Source: Antedon mediterranea (lineage: Eukaryota; Echinodermata; Crinoidea; Comatulida; Antedonidae). Taken from it: a stretch of 60,000 nucleotides of DNA. This document shows positions 11,678 through 25,400 of the stretch, piece after piece. Numbering within the stretch: the first letter of the stretch is position 1; every line of letters starts with the position of its first letter. The position numbers and the translations under genes were made by a program. The notes below the pieces were generated by a model. That model did no database searches, was not told the origin of the DNA, and worked only from the letters and a program-made list of their open reading frames with translations. Where the stretch lies: assembly GCF_964355755.1 (NCBI RefSeq), contig NC_092677.1, positions 12,052,601-12,112,600 on the forward strand, read 5' to 3'.

Positions 11678-11990
11678 CATAAAGCGTCAGCCGGAAATTC
11701 AACAGAAACTATTTTTCGTTTCGGATTTATAAAAAGAAGAAACGTCACAGGCGTCAGCAGTTTGAAATTCAAAAGAAGAAACGTAACAAAGCGTCACCAG
11801 TTTGAAATTCAACAAGTGAAACGTCACAAAGCGTCAGCAGCTTGACATTTAACAAAAGAAACGTCACAGAGCGTCAGCGGTTTGAAATTCAACAAAAGAA
11901 ACGTCACAAAGCGTCAGAAATTTGACATTCAGAAGAAAGTACGGATTTAAGAAGGAAGAAACGCTATAAAGCGTCAGCAGTATTAACCAG
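11678..11990. repeat. 40-bp tandem repeat rich in TGACG half-sites
   Basis: About seven units, with the clearest starting at 11742, 11781, 11821, 11861 and 11901. Each contains ACGTCAC and GCGTCAG separated by TTTGAAATTCAACAAAAG. On the minus strand these read GTGACGT and CTGACGC, half-sites of the CRE type. It lies about 4.8 kb upstream of the Gαo start; regulatory function is not shown. Confidence 0.85.
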
Positions 11991-14611
11991 ATGGATGGAA
12001 TGGATTGAAAGTAAGCAATACAGTATGTATGTATTATTAAACGTTTAATCTCCCATTGGCAATTGTATTTTAAACTAACTCGTTTAAACTGAAGTAGGAT
12101 TATTTGGATATTGAGTGTTTCAAAAAATACGCCTCCGGAAAGAACAAACGCAGAACCGCCACATTTCTTGGAAGTTACTACAACAAAAGCTGGCCACAAC
12201 CAACCACGTTGTGCCACACAATTACGTCACTATTTCATTCATAACTTTTATTTTTTAATAATTTATTAGCCGGAGTACAATCATCCGGTAATTAGTTCTA
12301 ATACCTACTTAATACTAGCGCGATTATAGAGACCATATTGAGCGCGGTTATTATATTTTATAACAAGTGTTTCCTTAAAAAATATTCTGTACGTTTTGGT
12401 TTTCATGTACATCTTAAACGCGTTAGTGCCGAGGGAAGCTGGTTGAAATTGGTGAAAAGAAAAGCAAAGGAGCCACAAACTAATGAAGTACAGTGCATTG
12501 TTTTAATCATAAACATGTTTAGGCCTAAATATATAAATATTTTTTAAAAACCCCGTGTTTGATGAAGCCAGCGCTGTAGATGAATCCAAAATGAATATTC
12601 AAATTAATGTATATATTTCGTTACAATTGCTGCAACAAAAAAAAGAACAATTTTACTACACAAAACACGGATGTCCACGATGTAGAGAGGTGGGTCATAC
12701 CTTCCGGACATTTATACCAAGCTTGAATAAATACATATTAATAGTAAGAGGTTTTTAATTAATATAAAAGTGATAATGCTCTCTACAATCATTATAGACA
12801 CTTCGTGCCAAAAATGACCTTCTCGGCAAATACTACCCGCATAAACATTATACGCGCTCATACGTCATCAGTTTGACTACTATTATAGGCCAGTATACTA
12901 CTGCTGTAAACGTGAATACAAACTTTTCACAACTTCTCTTTAATAACTGAGGTCACAGGTTAGATATGCGGAACCTATACGGTAAAGCAGGAAGTGAGCG
13001 TGTGGAAGGATGATATACCAGTGAGTGTGCTGCCTTCTGGAAATCGTTACTGAAAGTCGACGATAAAAACACCCTTTATTTACACATAATACGTGCACTC
13101 ATGCTCTGTTGGTAGTTAACATACACGTGGATCTTTGGTGCGTTTGTGGGATTATTGATATAGTCTGCTAGTTTCTTGGGAAACACTTTATAAATTACTA
13201 GTATTACTTAAACAAGGTAAGCGAATTAATACAATAGGGACTAAAACAATAGTCTGTGTGGTCCACCACACGAAGAGTACTGATTGGTATGTGACATTCA
13301 GACCGGCCGGCGGGTAATTATTATTCACGTACCAATGTTATATTATAGCAAACTAAAACTAGATTTACTATACTTATTATACTTATAGTATTGTAAATAT
13401 AATTATAGAACTTTTATACGGATTAATGTTTTCATATACGCCCTAATTTACCACACCCACATCAGGCAATTTATGAGCTTAACACCCGGCTTAACAGTCA
13501 ACTTTCACTAAATCGATAAATAGTTGACAATTTGCGATTTGAATGAAGATCGTAACTGGTGGTATGTGCGCGTTTTTTAATTAGTATTTAAAGAACGTGT
13601 ATTTGGTTTACACTACAGGTGTCGCCCTTTTTATATAAATTGCCGAGGACCGTGGTTTGTGCAGGTACAGTATACCTATACTACTATATTTGTATACAAT
13701 GTCCAATATTTTATATTTAAATCCGATCAATTTGGTATACATTAATTAAATAAGTCGACGGAGCAAGGGAGCATGGCCCTACCCCTCCCTCAGATCTTCC
13801 CAAACCCAAGTGCGACGGAGAGACCTCGCGTAACCGTTTTCATGCCGTGTCAAATAATAATAATAAATTGTATAGTAGGCCTATATGCCTATGACACCTT
13901 TATATTTTTGAATGATTTTGACCTCACCAAAATAGAAACCTAAACCGATACGTAAGGAATAGAAGATCTATATGGGGACAATAAAAAAAAAAGTACACTG
14001 CGTGTAAACTCGATTTTGATACTCAATCGGCTGGCCTCTCGAGACCTACTTTTAAAAGCCCAGCCTGTTCCGCCGTCTGTTGTAACAAGGTCAAATGAAC
14101 TGATTGCAAAATGTGATGCAGTAATTTGATGTCTAATTGTTAGCTTTAGATTCGATCTCGATACGTGCATATTGATATCAGTAACGTCATGATGTGGACG
14201 CGCGTGTGCGTATAAAAGTTGTATGATTATTACTAAAGACGTTTGTGTTTAGCGCATCCTTCTAATTAATTCTGGCTTACGAGTGAACAAATATATAACA
14301 TAGCAATTGAAATAAACACGGGTAAAAACATCAAACATAATAACAAGTTTTAACAGTCTTACAACACCAAATAACGACCAAACAAGCAACGGACTGCATC
14401 TTACGCACAGTTTTTAATGGGTCCTCTTTTCAAATGTCAAACCTACTGCCAACTGTGGTATCTTTCTGAATACTGTACGTTATTTATACTATTGAAGAAA
14501 TAACGAATTCCGCGGTTATGCGTAAAGAACTTGATTGTTAATGTGATCACCACCAACTAATAAAGTCAATGTTTTTAGTCGCATGGACGCGACTCAATAG
14601 TTCACTATGTC

Positions 14612-14655
14612 GGTTGGTCGGTCTGTCAGTCTGTCGGTCTGTCTGTCGGTCCGGT
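14612..14655. repeat. (GTCT/GTCG)n microsatellite
   Basis: Imperfect run of GTCGGTCTGTCAGTCTGTCG units. Confidence 0.8.
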
Positions 14656-16572
14656 ATCACTATGCGTTTTATCGCTTTTCTGTACTTTTTGAACTGTTTT
14701 GATGTACATTACTTTTTGAAAGTTTTTTTCTGAGAGCACGCGATTTATGGCTGTTGGCCTTGTTGTGTGAGAAAATATAAAATTATCGAACAAATTACCG
14801 ATATTTGTTTAACTTCCTTGTACAAATCTTTTATAATAGAGCGGATAATTATGTGTGGTGGTTCCCAGTTGTAATAGAGAAATACAGATCAGTATAGTAG
14901 GCCTACTACGATCACCAAACCCTATTCAAGGGACACCCCATTGATAGATCCGAAAGTGTCCCCTTAAGCGTTCTAATATATTTTTCAAACATTAAAGCCG
15001 GATCTAAAAGCGTTCGTTGATATAAGAAATATACAATGCTTTATTGTAGAGAAAATCCTGTTAAAAACGGAAGACTAGATTACAAATAGGATCAATATTT
15101 CCTGACCTCGTAGGAATTGCAGTAGAGTACGATACGTGACCCTCCTTAATTGCACACTGGCGACTCTTCTGACGCCCTATTATTATTTTAATAATGATAA
15201 TACAACAAAGTGTCCATAGTTAGGGTGTCCTTTGATTAGGCAGAGTTAGCCATATATTGTATGGAAACATAATATTTCACCTCGTTCGTTCACGATATAG
15301 TGCCTCTCAATAGACGTTCTAATTAAAATAAATGTGTGTGGATGCAATGACAAGTGTTGGACGTATACATTTGATCGCATATGCCGTATGCCATTTGATA
15401 TATTGCAAATAAAACCAAACTAATTCCTCCGTAAATACAAAGTACAGAACACCCTATACCGATACTGATTGGAATAATATGCTTTATCTAATTATTCAGA
15501 GTTTCGGTTTTACTTTCCCTTTTTTAAACTAAACGTGATAAGCATTATATCATATTGAATGTTGTCCGCATCGAGTAAGTGTGACGCGTTTAATCCAATT
15601 CTCAGCGCGCGTATTCTTATGAATCTGGACAAAACGCTTTGTACGCCGCCCGACGCAATACAAAACGACACCGTATTGTGACGACGCGTCGTTGATTAGT
15701 ATATCAGACTATTCCGCTCGGCGCTCTAAACACCAATTTATGGTCAGTGTCTCAATCACTAAACATTTCCTACCATCTTCTTTATCTGTTCTTATCAATG
15801 TTTATGATGCTAATATTTATTGCAAATGATACATTGGTTTTTTTGACAAAATATTATTAATATATCACAATTTAGTAAGACTGGCCTTCAGTATAACACA
15901 AATAATGTCTGTAAAAATAATCATCTGAATTTGGTGCACACAGTGACATTTCAAATACTGTATTTTTTAATAAGTTCTTGTTGGACGAGTCACATTTTGA
16001 GGGAGATTTACCAACTTCGAATTTCAACATAAATACAACACCGTTCTTAATTTGTTTAGAAAAGGGAGGAAGCATTTAAGTAGAGCATAAAACTGTAAAT
16101 TTAATATCTGTTTACGTTATTTATTTCATCGAATAGTGCAATTGTTTATATTGAATGTGTTTCATATTATTATATCATAATATTATAAGTTACTTTTACC
16201 TGTTCATGACGCCGTCGTTTGTGATGCTGCCGTCGTGAATCTTAACCTGGTGATGGCGCGCTTGTGAACATCAAAACTGTTAAAGATAGGAATACAATTA
16301 ATAAAAAAATTATATGCAGGCCAACTGCAACACGGCGTTCAACGTAATCGCTCGAATTTTGCCCGCTTATTCACGTGAACAAAGCCAGAGTCTGAGAGGC
16401 GGTGATTGGCGTACGGCAATAGGTAATTATGATATGATAATTACACTGAGAGAGGCGACATGTTTTTTCAATACAAATTATAGCCCGTATAGTAAAGCAA
16501 AATGTAGCAGACTGTCTGTGCGTAAGAAGCGTCCATCCTAAACACAAAGCCTGACATTTTTTTTGCGTTTGA

Positions 16573-16605
16573 TTCACCGGTGAAGCGACCTCCGCTTTCG
16601 GAGGT
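16573..16605 (+). promoter_or_regulatory. Nested palindrome/hairpin in the Gαo 5' region
   Basis: TTCACCGGTGAA (16573-16584) is a perfect 12-bp palindrome. Three bases later comes a 7-bp hairpin ACCTCCG-CTTT-CGGAGGT (16588-16605). It sits 125-157 nt upstream of the ATG, so it could be in the 5' UTR or the proximal intron. Function is unknown. Confidence 0.45.
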
Positions 16606-16729
16606 GAATACCTGGATTGGAATAATACTTTAAAATTTATTTTTTGGATTGAATATTGATATATCAAATATTGAAAGCAATCAATGTGTTTTTGTTCTGT
16701 GTTAGAATTGGGCAGCAGCGTTTAGGACG

Positions 16730-16847
16730 ATGGGTTGTGCGATCAGCGCAGAAGACAGGGCGGCTACGGAAAATAGCAAACAGATCGACAAAAGAATAAG
16801 AGAAGACAAGATAAACGCAGCCAAAGATATCAAATTATTACTCCTAG
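16730..16847 (+). CDS. GNAO1: Gαo exon 1 (aa 1-39)
   Basis: The ATG is chosen because [12 protein letters not shown] aligns with the invariant lipidated Gαi/o start. It ends KDIKLLLL plus one base, then gtaaga. A tract reading tttttgttctgtgttag ends at 16705, so an upstream non-coding exon is possible. Confidence 0.95.
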
Positions 16848-19414
16848 GTAAGATACCCATTTGTAACATTTAACACAATAATTAGAATGCAGTAGTTTGA
16901 CAATGTTGAATGATGCGTATAGGTGTGCGGTAATTTTACTCTTTCTACTCACCATAACTGTTTCTTTTAAGATCAATGAATAATAAAATCACAATTTTAT
17001 TTTTTCGTCTTCACAGGTGCGGGAGAATCAGGAAAAAGTACAATAGTCAAACAAATGACGTAAGATGTTTATTATATAATAGTTATATTTAATGAATTCC
17101 TATTTTTAGTATATTTTTTCAGTACTGTTTAATTGTGTATGTTGTACATGCATATTTAATTTCTTTCATATTACAGCATTTTTTTCTATATCGTGTTAAC
17201 CAAACCAATACTTATTATCATAATCGTGAATTATTTTAATAATCAACAATGATTAAAATCATTGTTGATGTCATCATAATCATAGTTATTATCATCATCG
17301 ATCGGTTTCATCATTAATTTTCAGTGACATGACCATTATTATCATTATCTTCCTCGTAATACATCATCATCATCATCATAATCATCATCATCAGAATCAT
17401 CAGAATCATCATCATCAATTTTATCATCAAGATCATCATAATTATCAACAATATTACCTTAGGCTATCTCACTAACATAATACTGTATACTGTACTACCA
17501 CACAGACAAGATTTTTAGTCTTCGCTGATTATACAAATAATTATTTATTCCTGTGTAGGGCTATAATAATGCATATTACTCCATACTATTATTGTTTAGA
17601 GTACGGTATACGACGTAAATCAATTGTAGTGCTCTAGCATTCAACTCTGTATTTTAATTCTACACGTTTCAATAAGCAACGTCGTTAACACTAGCTACCG
17701 AGGCAACAACAGCACATACTAATCGGCCTGTGCAACTCTGCTCTCCATATATCTGTTTACATAATACTCTACTGTAATTATAAATTCAACTCTGTTATTA
17801 TGAAGATATGAGATCTTTGTCCTCTTGTTGTCCGTGAACAAAAATATTTAGAGTTGCATTAATTGGTGTGCAAGGTAGTGTATTGAATACAATACCATGA
17901 TAGCAACAAAGAAATGCTTGATTAAAAATGCATCGTATTTTAGAATAAAATAGGCATAGAAAGGGTAAATGGTTATGGTTGTAATTTAGACGAGTTATGG
18001 TGATATTAATGATTACTATTTATACACCATCGATATATTGTGATCATCGCTGGAATCACCAAAATTGTCTGTGTTATCATTGACGTCATAGTCATGTTTA
18101 GTATGAAATTATGGTGTTTACAATGATTTTGATCGACAATGATTGTCATGGTATTAATAGAATAATGATAATGACAATACGAAAAATTAGTTAAAATTAG
18201 TTACGTTAATAATTATAATAGACGATTATGATACATATTATTATATTGAATAGATGATTACGATAAAGATGATATTGAATTGCTGATTTGATAAGGATTG
18301 AATGAAAAGTGTGGTTATATTGATGGGAAATAATATTGATAATTTTATCAGTATAAAAATGACATTGATGCGGATATAGACAGTACTAATAATTATATAG
18401 AACAGGAATAATCATATATAATAATATTAATAATAATATTAATAATAATAATAATAATGATATAGATAAAGTATCGAATGTTTCTATTCATGATTGATCC
18501 GGAAAGCAAGGGCTTGATATGAATATTAATTTTATTATAATCACAGGCCATAATAACGTAATATTACAGAGAATATTAATATGGTCACTCTTATCAGGTT
18601 GTAGATTAGTAGACGGTGATGACGTCATGCTAATTATGATAATGATATGTTAATTGTGATCGTCGCCATTGTCACCATATATTATTATGTTATCATGTCA
18701 TTGTCGTCTTAATTAATCATGTTGTGATAACCCTACCCCATCACCCTCTATATGCATCATAGTAGGCCTACTAGTAGATATATATTTAGTTGTAGTTGCC
18801 TTCATCAATTATCGTTATTATCATTGTCATCGTCCCCAAATCATTATCATTCTGTCACACCCATTACACTCTATCACCATCGAGACCACCACCACCACCA
18901 CAACAACAACACAACCACCACCACCACCACCACCACCATCATCATCACCACCACCACCACCACCACCACCACCACCATCATCATCACCACCACCATCATC
19001 ATCACCACCACCATCATCACCACCACCATCACCACCATCATCATCATCACCACCACCACCACCACCACCACCATCACCACCATCATCATCACCACCATCA
19101 TCATCATCACCACCACCATCATCATCACCACCACCATCATCACCACCACCATCATCACCACCACCATCATCATCATCACCACCACCACCACCACCCCCAT
19201 CACCACCATCATCATCATCATCATCATCAACACAAAATCAGAACATGTTCTTGAGGATCCTAATTTTCTCTTTCATACATACACAATAAAAATCATAATC
19301 GTGATACCTTATTATCACCATCAGATCATAAATTATCATTTTCAGGACAATTTTTATCACCATTTTCATCAGCATTTCCATCAGCATTTTCATCTCCATT
19401 TTCATCTCCATTTT

Positions 19415-19469
<55 letters not shown>

Positions 19470-22400
19470 AGCCCATGAGATCGAGATTGAGATCCAGCCA
19501 CTGATACCCACAGCATTGTCATTTTTTTCAGTAATTTGCCTTTGGATTTATATATCTAGCCCATGTTACACGAAATGAGCGTAGTTGTGGTAACAAGTGT
19601 TGTTGTTTTTTGTCTAGAAAATGGTCTTTATTCCAAATTATAGACTCTGGGTTGTAGGTTTTAAGATAAAATATTGATTGAGACAATCAATATAGAAAAT
19701 GGTTTGTTAAATAATATGGCTAAAATGAATGAGTCATATATATATATAAATCAATTTGATTATTGATAATGAATATAGTAAGTGAACTGTTGTATTTTAT
19801 AAACACTTCCTGGCTAAAATGACCTTTGACTGAGATGATCCTGATGACGTTTTTACTTGGTTATGTTTGTTTTTATTTAGTATGATCGGGGAAGAGTGAA
19901 ATTACAATTTCACTCTTCCCTGGTATGATCGATACTGGTTCATTTCAGTACCCTAAACAAAGCCTAAATATAGAGCGAGTTGACCAATGAGAAGCGACAC
20001 TTAGAATAATCCATCGATTGTCGTTGGTCAAATCACTTACGTTGCGTTACGTACTTGTGTTGCGTCTTAGCAAAGCATTAGTTATTTACCCGGATAAGTT
20101 GGTTTCATAAGACAATTGAATCGCCAATGTTGATGGTAGGTCACCCACCCGGGTAGGTCACCTACCCTGGTAGATAACTAAGCCCGAACATTCCTTAAGT
20201 GCTGTCTACACTATCAAACTTTATGTGACAAAATTTGATGTGCCAAGATATAGACATGATGATGTCATATAAGTAAGTACCATATTTGGGCATATCACTA
20301 CCATATTTAATCAATATCTTGATGAGAAGAACCCAGGAATATCAAAGATTTTCTTTTCAATATTCAAAATTGAATAACATTTTACTACTACTACAGGCAT
20401 TTTTTGCTACTGTTTGATTTTCTAAACTAAATTACAAGACTCCAGTGGGTCTATTTGTTATTTTCAACATTAGCACAACTAGAAACTAACTTAAAGGTAG
20501 CACAATGATCTAAGGTGTAAATTGGCAGTATTAATATAGTTCTAGCTAAATCAACCCCCTTTCCATTTCCATTCCACAATTTAGGCACTTAGACCCTCAG
20601 ATAAACTGTATTTGCGATTGGTGTCTGCCTAAAAAATGGTGTTACATTGAGTTGTGTGGGTCTTACCACAATTCAGGATCAATATTACGCCATTAGGCCT
20701 ACCTGTCATACAACATTAAACTTGATTCTCTTGGCCTAGAAATCACCTTAACCTACACTCACCCTAGGCAATTTCACACTCGCGTTGGCCAGATAAACCC
20801 AACTTGTGGGCGTCGAGTTATCCTTAAACTACTTAATTAGATAAAATGTTTTTCTTATAGATTAGATAATGTTAAAATTGTGTTTTCTAAATATTCCAAT
20901 TTAATAAATGCATGCCCGGTTGATTATTGACCCTAAATGAAATTAGTTGATCTGGCCTAGCGTATTAGATTTAGTTACTGTGTTTGTTTATGAAGAAGAA
21001 AAGCAAAGCAAACTATTATATTTGTTTCAATTCTGTATTTTCTGTAGGCCCTGGCCCTATTGTTCTGAGATATTCTGCCCATCCCTTTAAACGACGTCTT
21101 ACCATAGAACCAAACTGGGATTCTCAAACTCTACCTCTAATTCATACCATCATGTAAATTATTTTTAGATGACTTCATGATTCTGTTAAATGCAACCAAT
21201 GATACCTCAATCTGAGTTATTCACCATATTGCAAACGACAGAAAATGTTATGTGCCCATATATGGACATGTGATGTGCCCATATATGGACATGTGATGTC
21301 ATATCACTATCACATTTGGATATATCACTACCATATATGGGCACATCACACTTCTTGTTTGATAGTGATAGACAGAGCTTTAAAATGTTGCCGTCATTTA
21401 TTATTTGATCGTTTGATCATATTGTCTAGTCTATCATTGCTATTAATATTTGAGAATAATAATGTTAATTGGTCACCACACCATATACTATTCACGGTTT
21501 AGTTCACTTACTCAAAATAGACCTTCAATATTATTAACCTTTATAAAACACGGGCCTCGGCATATAAATACGATTGTTTTCATTCGACACAATACGCCTT
21601 ATTGTATATGATTTCGTTATAATCTGTCATTAATGCTAGCATGTACCAAACCACTGCGTTGTCATTTCACTGCTAGCGATGGTCCCGTATTGAATAATAA
21701 ATCGCTCTCGTCTGAAAAAATATGGATGAATTTCCCGCCCACGCAATCTTCGCTACAATCAATAATTCGCCTTGTCATATCACGCTATATTTGTGCACAC
21801 TCATTCTACAAGACAATGTTTTGGAAACTGTCTAGCTCTCTGTTTAGCATACACCTCATTGACAAATGCTTACTGAATTTAAAATCATGATGAAGACGGT
21901 TTCAAATGTCAATCTTTTCCGGGTGAAAACCGAAGATACATTTCCTTAACAGTGTTGATCATACAAATCTGCGCGTAGTTATTTTATTTTGTTAATTTCT
22001 CAATCATTCAGGGACTCAAACAATAAATTATTCTTCTGGCAAATTCTATTATTTCGACGTCAATATAATAAAACAATTTAATTGTTGCAGAAAGTGTAGA
22101 CCTAGGTTATAAATGTAGAAATTGATGGAATGAGTGATGTACGAATATAACTTGTGTTGGGTACATAAAGCTTGGTTCCCACTAAAGACGCAACGCAAGG
22201 ACGTAAGCGCACCGCAAGCTTGTTGACCAATGACAAGCGTCTTTGCGTTGCAACCTAGTATGAACCAAGCTTAAGGACTGATGAATGGAGAGAATGACAA
22301 ATAAAGAGTGATAATGTAATGGCTGGTTTATAGATGAAAGGATGGAATATATACGATAAATGTGTACCTACATGAACAAATGCGGATCACTTGATGTTTA

Positions 22401-25400
22401 TTTATTTGTAATTCAAAATCGATGAATTATCTCAAACGATATCATTTTGTTTTATTCTGTAATGTTTTGCTTTAATACGTTTAACACGTTTAACTAAGAT
22501 AGCATCAAATGAATTTACTGATTTTAATCCATTTATTTAACATTTTGTATTTTTCCTGTAGAATTATCCATAAAGATGGATTTACTAGTGAAGATGCTGA
22601 GATATATAGACCAGTGGTGTATAGCAATACGATACAGTCTATGCTGTCAATGACACGTGCAATGGAAGCTTTAGGTGTATCTTTCGAAGATAGTGAACGA
22701 GAGGTAAGAACCATGTATAATAATAATAACCGAATAAGCGAGATTAAGTTCCGGATAAGGTAGATTGAGAACCGTATAAGGTAGAATAAGAAGTGTATAA
22801 GGTAGAGTAAGACTTGTATAAGGTAGATTGAGAACCGTATAAGGTAGAATAAGAATTGTATAAGGTGGATTGAGAACCGTATAAGATAGAATAAGAAGTG
22901 TATAAGGTAAAGTAAGAATTGTATAAGGTAGAGTAAGAACCGTAGAAGGTAGAGTGAGAATTGTATAAGGTAGAATAAGAAGTGTATAAGGTAAAGTAAG
23001 AATTGTATAAGGTAGATTGAGAACCGTATAAGGTAGAGTGAGAATTGTATAAGGTAGAATAAGAAGTGTATAAGGTAAAGTAAGAATTGTATAAGGTAGA
23101 GTAAGAACCGTATAAGGTAGAGTGAGAATTGTATAAGGTAGATTGAGAACCGTATAAGGTAGAGTAAGACTTGTATAGGGTAGAGTAAGAATTGTATATG
23201 TGATTGGAAACCGTATAAGGTAGAGGCAGAATTGTATATAAGGTGATTGGGAACCGTATGGGTAGATTGAGAACCGTATAAGGCAGATTGAGAAACCGTA
23301 TAAGGTAGAGTAAGATAGGTAGACTAAAACCCGCATAAGGTAGAGTAGGAATTGTATAAGGTAGAGTAAGAATTGTATAAGGTGATTGAGAACCGTATAA
23401 GGTGATTGAGAACCGTATAAGATAAAGCACTTTATGCACGTTAGTGAAATTTATAAAAAGAAAGAGAGGAGACTACTGATGATGACCAAGATATACTATT
23501 TACTATTCTATTTTACCCTGAGCTTTAACTTTATTCCTAACCTTTAAACAGCAACATTTAAGAAATCTAATCCAATTTCATGGAGTTAAAATTCATGTAA
23601 AACCAGCATTGTAGTAGTTTCGTCACGCTAGACTGATGTACATCATAACACATAATTGGTTACGTCACGTAGTTCTACTGATTATTGATTAGTTTGCCTT
23701 TATTAATGGACTTATGGTCCGCAAAAAGCGTTCCTACTTTACCATCAATGATATATAAATATGAAGAGAAAGTGTATTCCAAAGGTTAGCATCGTGGTAT
23801 GTTAGTTATTATAGTTGTTACCATTATATAGTGGTCTTCCAAATTGCTACAGTAATAACAGACCTTGCATAAATTATACACACATTATGTATACTCATGG
23901 TTTCACAATTACTACTTAACCATAACTAACAATATAAATGTGGAAATTATCCTAATCTATTGTTTTGCTTTCTAGTCCCATAACATTATCTCTACTGAGC
24001 CACTTTTTTTGCTTTCTAAACCCATCACATTTTCTCTGAAGCTACTGTAGGCCTATAATTGTTTTTGCTTTCTAGGCTTAAAATATCTTCTCTTTTGCTT
24101 TATAGTCCTATAACATTATCTTTGAACTGAACTTCAGCATTCTCATTTTGCAGCAAGCTAGCGCCCACCATACACATCCGTGGGAGTAGAGTGGTTGAAT
24201 GTACTTTGAAATAACATTAAAATATATTTGTTAAATCGCCATGTCGTGATATTGGCATATGATGAAATTTGAACTGTGAAGGAAGTAGAGTACTCGATAC
24301 ACCCGGAAAATATACATTGTAGTATTTGATTTAGAGTCATTTTATTTAGACAAACCAACACAGAATCAATTAACAATTAAATTGATAAATTAACCGCTAG
24401 GTTAGTAACCTACTAGGTTATAGAAGTTCGCTTTCCAATTGTTTTCATGTTTGTAAAGTTTGTCATGTGTTTCTTTCTTTCTCGTCTTCTGTCAACATTT
24501 TTTCTTTCTTTCTCGAGGAAATTCTTTTGACGTTTCCATTATTTTTTCCTTCAGTACCGTATATATTGTAGTACAATCTTCAATCTTGTTTGTTTTAGAT
24601 TCTAATTTTTCCAACATTCTCTTTGTCCACATTTCAAAGAATTATTCCATAGTGCTTATTTGGGCCTTCTGGAAGAATCGTCCTTGACTGAAGAGGTCCC
24701 CAAATAAAAAAGAAGAAATAAATAAATTCAGGCACCGAACAAATTCTAAACCGCCCGGTGATATCCTGAAAATTAATTAACGATAATGATAAATATGGAG
24801 AAAGCTATGACAATAATATTCCAAAGGTTGGTTGGTTGTCTTGCCATCACATTTTTCAATCCTTTAAGAAACCTCCTTAAAACATAATTGTATTCTGTAT
24901 TTACTACACAACTCCTTTTCTTCTTAATTTTTTTTCACATTCATTGTATAATTCATTCAACTTAATTTTTTTTTAAATAACTTAGGATACTTCACAATCA
25001 GTAGGGCTATTGAATTTTTATGGTGTTTTTTCTTCAGGTTTAACGAACGAAAATATGTTATTTACTTTCATTGAGAAATTTTTAACAATAATGATTCATT
25101 ACACCCCCACTTTACGCTAGCTTTGTGTAGGTTATTTTCATTCAACTTTACATTTGCTAAATTATCATGCATCTACGAATAAGGCAACGCCCACTCAAAT
25201 GATTTTAGTCTCGTGTACAGCCACTACAACGTTTTCGTTCAATGTCATCGTATATGCAATATTCTCGTAACGGATGGATTGTTATTGTAGTATTTGCAAC
25301 ACGATTTATTCTAATCATAGGTATGAATGAATGCATTAATTCACATCCGGGTAGATTGCAACGTGGGCTAGTAACCTATTTATTCGGAAAGCTTTTGATG

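Larger units (their letters stand above)
7761..16572. other. Intergenic region between Jub and Gαo
   Basis: No protein gene is supported here. Open frames are short and lack family motifs. Recognisable content is the inverted-repeat elements at 8005-8529 and 10065-10222, a 113-bp duplication, a LINE tail, a 40-bp repeat at 11678-11990 and simple repeats. The Gαo promoter, and possibly a non-coding first exon, should lie in its right part but could not be placed. Confidence 0.6.

Noticed and set aside
12555-12758. Zinc-knuckle-like CPRCREVGHTF
   Set aside because: It lacks the final Cys of a CCHC knuckle and no retroviral-type context surrounds it.
13160-13220. Possible non-coding first exon of Gαo ending ACAAG-GTAAGC
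   Set aside because: A donor-like site alone is not enough; no promoter or transcript evidence in the sequence.
18752-19471. Long open frames reading poly-His, Thr/Ile and (minus) Met/Val
   Set aside because: They come from (CAC/CAT)n triplets inside Gαo intron 2; triplet repeats stay open in several frames.
22671-23439. Two minus-strand frames of over 220 codons with LPYTILT-type repeats
   Set aside because: Antisense of the intron 3 minisatellite, overlapping a real exon on the other strand.
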